From positions 25,711 to 89,710 of the forward strand of contig DCZG01000050.1 of assembly GCA_002331575.1 (NCBI GenBank): a stretch of DNA of 64,000 bases, read 5' to 3'. This DNA is from Atopobium sp. UBA2090 (GTDB taxonomy: Bacteria; Actinomycetota; Coriobacteriia; Coriobacteriales; Atopobiaceae). A program made the position numbers and the translations under genes. A model generated the notes under the pieces. It was not told the DNA's origin and ran no database searches. It saw nothing but the letters and a program-made list of their open reading frames with translations. Of this stretch, positions 58,926 through 64,000 are shown piece after piece (within the stretch, counting starts at the first letter, position 1; every line of letters begins with the position of its first letter).

Positions 58926-60134
58926 CTACAGGTCAAAGGTACGTACGGTCACCGATGCGGGGTAACCCGTCGTGGCGTCCTTGACTGTCGAGAAGGTCAC
59001 GAAGCTCGAGCATGCCCCCTCGCGAGCGGGGTACTCGCCGTAGTCGACGGCGCGGTCCACCGAGGAGATGCCAGTGTACGTCTGGGCATCGAGGTCGATG
59101 ACGAAGTACGACGACCTGCTCTTGATCACGAAGACGTTGCCCTTTCCGCAGCCTCCCTCGGAAGGCTCGCGGTCGAGCTTCACGAAGCCCTCTGACTCGG
59201 TCCCGATGTAGGTGCCCATCTTGCCGAGAAGCCCGCCCGAGCTGTAGCTCGCCTCCACCGACACGAGGAAGCGCCCGCCCACGTACGACGCCCTGAAGGG
59301 CTTGACGGTAGAGGGCATGACGAGCTGGGCGGCTTTGGTGGCGAGGTTGTCATCGAGCGTGTAGGCCGTGATGCCGTAATACACGCCCTGGTCGGCGTGA
59401 ACGCGAGGCGTCAGGACCACGTATCCGTCGGAGACGGACGGCTTCGTGGCAAAGCGTCCCGGAGACTCGACCGCGGCGGTGGCGTCGCCCGCCCCGGTGG
59501 TCCAGACGTAGCAGAAGGAGTGCTCCGTGGTCTTACTGCCCGACGACGAGGGCTGCACCTGCCAGACCACCTTGGTCCCGCTGCAGGCGAAGGGGGCGGG
59601 ATCGTAGTCGGAGCTGGCCTGCCACAGCGTCTTGGTGTCGCCCGTGAGCGCGCCGTTCGAGAAGGCCGACGCGTAGAGCCACCAGTCACGCGTGACGATG
59701 TCGAGTTCGACCCATGCGTAGACCGAGTCGGAGCAGCGCACGTCGTAGATGACCGCCGTCGTCGAGCTCGTGATCGTCTCGGGCACAACCTCGGCGAGCG
59801 TCCCCGAAGCCAGAGAGAGCGCCGAGCCCTTGACCATGGGCGATGCCGACGCGCCAGCGGTGGCGACGGGAATCCACGTCCCCTCGCCGGGGTGCAGCAC
59901 GTTGCCCAGGGGCAGGCTCCACTCGTGGGCGGCCGCGTACGTCGAGTCAACGTACGTGTAGGAGTCCGTCACGCTGGTGGCGGAGTCATCCTCGACCACG
60001 ACGGGCTCGGAGTCCGCGGAATCGGACGAGGAGTGCGTGCAGCCGGAGAGGATGGTGACCGCAGCCGCGGCGACGGGCACCGACGCTGCCGCCGCCTTGA
60101 AGAACCCGCGCCTGGTGAGATGTGGTGCGGTCAT
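58926..60134 (-). CDS. Tat-exported lipoprotein of unknown function
   Basis: Encodes 402 residues from ATG 60134. The signal TRRGFFKAAAASVPVAAAA has the twin-arginine motif, followed by ILSGC, a lipobox, so the mature protein should be a lipid-anchored protein folded before export. The rest shows repeated beta-strand-turn units with Trp and Tyr (for example YAWVELDIVTRDWWLYAS), which may form a beta-propeller. It starts 5 bases after the TSCPD gene stop. Family not recognised. Confidence 0.75.
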   Translation of the reverse strand: MTAPHLTRRGFFKAAAASVPVAAAAVTILSGCTHSSSDSADSEPVVVEDDSATSVTDSYTYVDSTYAAAHEWSLPLGNVLHPGEGTWIPVATAGASASPMVKGSALSLASGTLAEVVPETITSSTTAVIYDVRCSDSVYAWVELDIVTRDWWLYASAFSNGALTGDTKTLWQASSDYDPAPFACSGTKVVWQVQPSSSGSKTTEHSFCYVWTTGAGDATAAVESPGRFATKPSVSDGYVVLTPRVHADQGVYYGITAYTLDDNLATKAAQLVMPSTVKPFRASYVGGRFLVSVEASYSSGGLLGKMGTYIGTESEGFVKLDREPSEGGCGKGNVFVIKSRSSYFVIDLDAQTYTGISSVDRAVDYGEYPAREGACSSFVTFSTVKDATTGYPASVTVRTFDL

Positions 60135-60139
60135 GATGC

Positions 60140-60409
60140 CTACTGGTTCCGCACGGACGTCTGAGCCTTGCGGAGCGCGATGGTCATCTGGTCGGCACAA
60201 GACGTGGGACGCGGCCCGCACTTGTTGCCGGCGAGAAGCCCGACGATGTCATCGACCGACTTTCCCTTCACGAGCTTGCCGATGGCGCAGAGGTTGCCGT
60301 TGCAGCCACCGTCAAACGAGACGCTCTCGATGGTCGCCCCATCATCAGAGATATCGAGGTGGATGGCTCGGGAGCAGACGCCCCGGGGCGTGAAGTCGTA
60401 GTGGAACAT
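60140..60409 (-). CDS. TSCPD domain protein
   Basis: An 89-residue protein with the TSCPD fold found alone and as the C-terminus of some vitamin B12-dependent ribonucleotide reductases. Four cysteines are in the expected places: GVCSR, GGCNGNLCAIG and PTSCADQ (the motif that names the family), with CGPRPTSC near residue 64. The family likely binds metal; function is unknown. ATG 60409 follows AAAGGA. It heads a two-gene unit with the Tat lipoprotein. Confidence 0.9.
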   Translation of the reverse strand: MFHYDFTPRGVCSRAIHLDISDDGATIESVSFDGGCNGNLCAIGKLVKGKSVDDIVGLLAGNKCGPRPTSCADQMTIALRKAQTSVRNQ

Positions 60410-60465
60410 GCCATTCCTTTCGTTCGGTCGTCAAATGCGCGGCGCGGATAGGCGCCTTGGGCGTC

Positions 60466-61812
60466 CTAGTCGAAGCTCAGCTCCCCAAGACGGTCGAAGA
60501 CCACGTCGATGCGGGTCAGGAACGACCAGGGGTCGAAGATGCGGTCCAGCTCCTCGGCACCGAGCGTGCACGCAGGGTCAGCCTCGAGCTTCTCGCGGAA
60601 CGTGGTACCCGGCTCGCACTGCTGGATCTCGTGCCAAGTGGCCATGGCGTTCGACTGCACGATCCTGTAGGCGTCCTCGCGGGCGATGCCCGTGTCGACG
60701 AGGGCGAGAAGGACCTTCGACGAGTAGATGAGCCCCTTCGTCTTGTTGAGGTTGGCCATCATCTGGGCGGGATAGAGGATGAGACCGTCGACGATGCGGA
60801 TGAGGCACTGGAACATGTGGTCGAGTGCGATGAAGCTGTCCGCCTGAGCGACGCGCTCCGCGGACGAGTGCGAGATGTCGCGCTCGTGCCAGAGGGCCAC
60901 GTCGTCGAAGGCCACCTGCGCGTTGGCCTTGACCACGCGAGAGAGGCCGCAGACCTTCTCGACGGTGATGGGGTTGCGCTTGTGCGGCATCGCCGAGCTG
61001 CCCTTCTGCCCCTTGCGGAACGGCTCCTCGGCCTCGAGGGTGTCGGTGCGCTGGAGGTTCCTGATCTCGGTGGCGATGCGCTCGCAGCTGGCGGCCGTCG
61101 TGGCGAGGACGCCGGCGAGGTAGGCATGGTGGTCGCGCGAGATGACCTGCGTGGAGAGCGGGTCGTGCACGAGGCCGAGGTGCTCGCACACGTACTCCTC
61201 GACGCGCGGGTCGATGCTCGAGTAGGTTCCCACCGCACCCGAGATCGCGCCGAAGGCCACGTTGTCGCGGGCGTCGCGAAGCCGGTCGAGGTCGCGCTTG
61301 AGCTCCCAGGCCCAGCTGCCGAACTTCATGCCAAAGGTCATGGGCTCGGCGTGGATGCCGTGGGTCCTGCCCACGCAGAGGGTGTCTCGCTCCTCGAATG
61401 CGCGACGCTTGCAGATCTCGCCGAGCTTGCGGCAGTCCTCGATGAGGATGTCGGTGGCCTGGACGAGCTGGTAGCAGAGGGCCGTGTCGCCAAGGTCAGA
61501 GCTCGTCATGCCGTAGTGGACCCAGCGGCTGGGCTTGGGCTCGCCCTCCGGCACGTCGCGGTCGATGTAGGAGCCCATGTTGGTGAGGAAGGAGATGACG
61601 TCGTGGTTGGTCACGGCCTCGATGGCGTCGACCTCATCCTTGTCGAAGGCCGCGTGGTCGCGAATCCACCGCGCCTCGTCAGCGGTGATGCCGCTCTCGC
61701 CGATCTCGGCGTGCGCCTCGCAGGCGAGCACCTCGATCTCCTGCCAGATGGCGTACTTGTTCTCGAGCGAAAAGATATGACCCATCTCAGGACGGGTGTA
61801 GCGATCGATCAT
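60466..61812 (-). CDS. purB: Adenylosuccinate lyase
   Basis: Encodes 448 residues from ATG 61812 (MIDRYTRPEMG), after AAAGGA; the frame upstream to 62076 is antisense to argH. It removes fumarate in two steps of purine synthesis. Family marks: VHYGMTSSDLGDTA, VGRTHGIHAEPMTFG and the signature GSSAMPHKRNPI. Fully normal in length and motifs. It neighbours argH, a member of the same fumarase/aspartase superfamily. Confidence 0.97.
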   Translation of the reverse strand: MIDRYTRPEMGHIFSLENKYAIWQEIEVLACEAHAEIGESGITADEARWIRDHAAFDKDEVDAIEAVTNHDVISFLTNMGSYIDRDVPEGEPKPSRWVHYGMTSSDLGDTALCYQLVQATDILIEDCRKLGEICKRRAFEERDTLCVGRTHGIHAEPMTFGMKFGSWAWELKRDLDRLRDARDNVAFGAISGAVGTYSSIDPRVEEYVCEHLGLVHDPLSTQVISRDHHAYLAGVLATTAASCERIATEIRNLQRTDTLEAEEPFRKGQKGSSAMPHKRNPITVEKVCGLSRVVKANAQVAFDDVALWHERDISHSSAERVAQADSFIALDHMFQCLIRIVDGLILYPAQMMANLNKTKGLIYSSKVLLALVDTGIAREDAYRIVQSNAMATWHEIQQCEPGTTFREKLEADPACTLGAEELDRIFDPWSFLTRIDVVFDRLGELSFD

Positions 61813-61930
61813 CGAGGTTCCTTTCGAGGAGGCGCCGAGAGGCGCAGATGACCAGCACCCTGATTCTAGCGCGGGCGCGCCCGCAGTCCCCCGCAGGTGC
61901 GCCATCTGCAAGCATTCTCTGGCGCGCAGG

Positions 61931-63322
61931 CTACTCCGCGAGCGCCTCGTCGGTGGCGAGAGCCGCCTTGGCCTCCGCGAGCTGCGTCTCGACGGCCGCG
62001 CGTCCCGTGCCGCCGTAGGTGTTACGCGCGTTGGCAATGCCCACGGGGTCGAGGTCCTGCGCGATGTCGTCCTCAAAGAGGTCGCTCGCGGCCTTGAACT
62101 CCGCGGGCGTGAGGTCCTCGAGCCCCTTGCCGTTCTGCTCGCAGTAGAGGACGAGCTCCCCTACCACACGATGCGCGTCCCTGAAGGGCATGCCCTTCTT
62201 GGCGAGGTAGTCAGCCACGTCGGTCGCGGCGGTGAATCCCTTGCCCGCCTGAGCGAGCATGGCATCGGCGTTGACGGTCATGGTCTCGAGCATCCCCGAG
62301 GCGATCTCCATGCAGTCCGAGAGCGTCTTCGCGGCGTCGAGCGGCCCCTCCTTGCACTCCTGGAGGTCCTTGTTGTAGGCGAGCGGCAGCGACTTCATCG
62401 TGGTGAGCAGCGCCATGAGATCGCCGTACACGCGACCGGTCTTGCCGCGCGTGAGCTCGGCGAAGTCGGGGTTCTTCTTCTGAGGCATGATGCTCGAGCC
62501 CGTGGAATAGGCATCGGACAGCGTGACGAAGCCGAACTCCGTGGTGCTCCAGAGCACGATCTCCTCGCAGAGGCGGGAGAGGTGCATCATGCTCACGGCG
62601 CAGGCGTACTCGAGGTCAAGCAGGTAATCGCGGTCCGAGACGGCGTCGAGCGAGTTGGGGATGGTCTCCGAGAAGCCCAGGAGCTCGCTCGTGCGCTGAC
62701 GGTCGAGCGGGTAGGTCGTGCCAGCGAGAGCGGCCGCGCCGAGCGGGTTGGCGTCTGCCTCGTCGCAGGCGGCGCGCAGGCGGCCGAAGTCGCGGCGGAA
62801 CATCCACGAGTACGCGAGCATGTGGTGGGAGAAGAGCACGGGCTGGGCGTGCTGGAGGTGCGTGTAGCCCGGCATCACGACGTCTATGTTCTTCTCGGCG
62901 ACGTCGACGAGGGTACGACGAAGGGCGAGGTTGCCCTCCATGAGCTGGGCGCAGAGATCCTTGGCGAGAAGGCGGATGTCGGTCGCCACCTGATCGTTCC
63001 TGGAGCGGCCCGTATGGAGGCGAGCGCCGGGCGCGCCGATGGCGGCCGTGAGCTTGGACTCCACGGCCATGTGGACATCCTCGTCGTTGAAGTCCCAGAC
63101 AAAGGAGCCGGCGGCAATCTGACGCGAGATGTCTTCGAGCCCCGCATCGATGGCCCGCTGGTCATCGTCGGAGATGATGCCCTGTTCGGCGAGCATGCGG
63201 GCATGCGCCCGGGAGCCGCAGATGTCCTGCTGCGCCATGTTCTTGTCGACCTCGAGCGAGGCACCGAACTCCTGCGTGAACGCGTCCACGCCCTTCTCGA
63301 ACCTTCCGCCCCACAGAGCCAT
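61931..63322 (-). CDS. argH: Argininosuccinate lyase
   Basis: A 463-residue lyase that splits argininosuccinate into arginine and fumarate. It starts MALWGGRFEKGVDAF, has HTGRSRNDQVATD, MPGYTHLQHAQPV and the superfamily signature GSSIMPQKKNPD. argG is not in the window. Arginine is the precursor of agmatine, but no gene for arginine decarboxylase is present here, so a link to the agmatine island is only possible. It lies about 120 bases before purB in transcription. Confidence 0.97.
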   Translation of the reverse strand: MALWGGRFEKGVDAFTQEFGASLEVDKNMAQQDICGSRAHARMLAEQGIISDDDQRAIDAGLEDISRQIAAGSFVWDFNDEDVHMAVESKLTAAIGAPGARLHTGRSRNDQVATDIRLLAKDLCAQLMEGNLALRRTLVDVAEKNIDVVMPGYTHLQHAQPVLFSHHMLAYSWMFRRDFGRLRAACDEADANPLGAAALAGTTYPLDRQRTSELLGFSETIPNSLDAVSDRDYLLDLEYACAVSMMHLSRLCEEIVLWSTTEFGFVTLSDAYSTGSSIMPQKKNPDFAELTRGKTGRVYGDLMALLTTMKSLPLAYNKDLQECKEGPLDAAKTLSDCMEIASGMLETMTVNADAMLAQAGKGFTAATDVADYLAKKGMPFRDAHRVVGELVLYCEQNGKGLEDLTPAEFKAASDLFEDDIAQDLDPVGIANARNTYGGTGRAAVETQLAEAKAALATDEALAE

Positions 63323-63526
63323 GTGACGTCCCTTCTCCGATGTGTGTACAGCTTATCGCATCGAGTGGCCCGCGCGTTGCCGCACCGAGAAGCGCCCGCA
63401 GGTCGGGGCCGACGGTAGGCCGTTATCGTACATTTTGCCGCGCGATTTCGCGTTTCCGCAGTTGGCGTCTGCGCCCTCGGGCAAAATGTGCGTTATCAAC
63501 CCATCGACCACGTGCGAGGCAAACCT

Positions 63527-64000
63527 ATGGGCATAACCTACAACAAAATCACCGCTCTCCAGATCATGCGCTCCATGAGGTCTTCGGGTGTGTCCGCATG
63601 GCCCCGAGCTGACCTAGCCTCGCCAGCTCTCCCCGAGCGCCACCGATGGACGCGCGCCAAACTGAACCCGATGCGGTTTGGCGGTGACGGCGCAACATCC
63701 AAAATCTATGTGGCGGTGCCAAGCGGCGATGATAGGCTCGGGTGTTCCGCTGCGGTAAGTACCGTCTATCAGACGGGTCTACCGCCTGCTTCGATGATCT
63801 CCCTCCCCGACGGCAACGCAGTGAGCGGCCCGGAGCTGCTCTTTGTGGAAATGGGCACCCTCATGTCCCCACTCGTCCAGGTTCTTCTCGGCATGGAACT
63901 CTGCGGCACCTTCTCGCGCGATTCTCTCGACCCGAGACGGGGCGAAATCACTTACGGCATAAGACCAGCGACATCGGTGGGTTGTGTGCTGAACGTTGGT
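63527..64000 (+). CDS. Partial gene, conserved coriobacterial-type hypothetical protein
   Basis: An open frame from ATG 63527 (MGITYNKITALQIM), seven bases after GCGAGG, runs 158 codons to the window end without a stop. The segment SGPELLFVEMGTLMSPLVQVLLGMELCGTF recalls, in two parts around VEMG, a family of unnamed proteins I associate with coriobacterial genomes that carry a PELCFLQMA...LGFELCG pattern. Function unknown; the C-terminal part lies outside the window. Codon use is less GC-biased than in the neighbours. The space 63323-63526 before it holds only a 10-bp inverted repeat (63430-63439 with 63480-63489). Confidence 0.6.
   Translation, partial: MGITYNKITALQIMRSMRSSGVSAWPRADLASPALPERHRWTRAKLNPMRFGGDGATSKIYVAVPSGDDRLGCSAAVSTVYQTGLPPASMISLPDGNAVSGPELLFVEMGTLMSPLVQVLLGMELCGTFSRDSLDPRRGEITYGIRPATSVGCVLNVG

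Noticed and set aside
61813..62076. N-terminal extension of purB
   Set aside because: The extension is antisense to argH and has no ribosome site; the ATG at 61812 gives the normal family start.

Overview
The window reads as a chromosomal segment of a high-GC anaerobic actinobacterium of the class Coriobacteriia, most like the Atopobiaceae (Olsenella-type). This is an inference from several signs: the actinobacterial kinase/FHA/phosphatase/SEDS/PASTA-kinase cluster, LuxR regulators with multi-span membrane N-termini, pyruvate:ferredoxin oxidoreductase, the GC-rich codon use, and CCA-encoding tRNA genes. No phage, transposase, rRNA or CRISPR array was found. Genes fill almost the whole window. 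The first 68 bases hold nothing I can name.

Region by region. (1) 69-8615: a degenerate UDG-fold protein, thioredoxin and a PAP2 phosphatase. Then, on the minus strand, a run of QueT transporter, family-2-like glycosyltransferase, LytS-type kinase, LytTR regulator and phosphodiesterase, preceded by a MurT/GatD-like pair whose amidotransferase residues are missing. (2) 8805-23619: an agmatine island. It holds putrescine carbamoyltransferase, two agmatine deiminases, two APC antiporters, two carbamate kinases, a MATE exporter, a YtcJ-type amidohydrolase and two membrane LuxR regulators. Agmatine is imported, deiminated to N-carbamoylputrescine and phosphorolysed to putrescine plus carbamoyl phosphate, and carbamate kinase yields ATP. 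(3) 23859-28256: pyruvate:ferredoxin oxidoreductase and a lysine-poor PLP-IV-like protein. (4) 28341-36085: a Bce-like ABC transporter with two unequal permeases and a 50-residue microprotein, a YdcF-type protein flanked by a 30-bp inverted repeat, and a Bce-like two-component system.

(5) 36177-44453: APC permease, GluQ, tRNA-Ser(GCU), tRNA-Arg(ACG), a small gene beside a LexA-like box, patatin-like lipase, deoC with a divergent GntR regulator, a large nested hairpin repeat, serS, a small membrane protein and tRNA-Leu(CAG). (6) 44592-54024: a cell-wall growth-control cluster made of a polytopic Ser/Thr kinase, FhaA, FhaB, PP2C phosphatase, a natural SEDS glycosyltransferase-transpeptidase fusion in one reading frame, and a PASTA kinase. 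(7) 54128-64000: flavin-type oxidoreductase, tRNA-Arg(CCU), purC, a BaeS/OmpR-type two-component system, a Tat lipoprotein with a TSCPD protein, purB, argH, and the 5' part of a gene that runs off the end.

The most notable points are the MurT/GatD-like pair that seems to have lost its catalytic triad in both subunits, the RodA/FtsW-PBP fusion, the partly duplicated agmatine pathway with a shared upstream motif, several lineage-type palindromic repeats, and a recurrent GGGTATnAT promoter word. All function calls come from reading motifs by eye. No database search was run.
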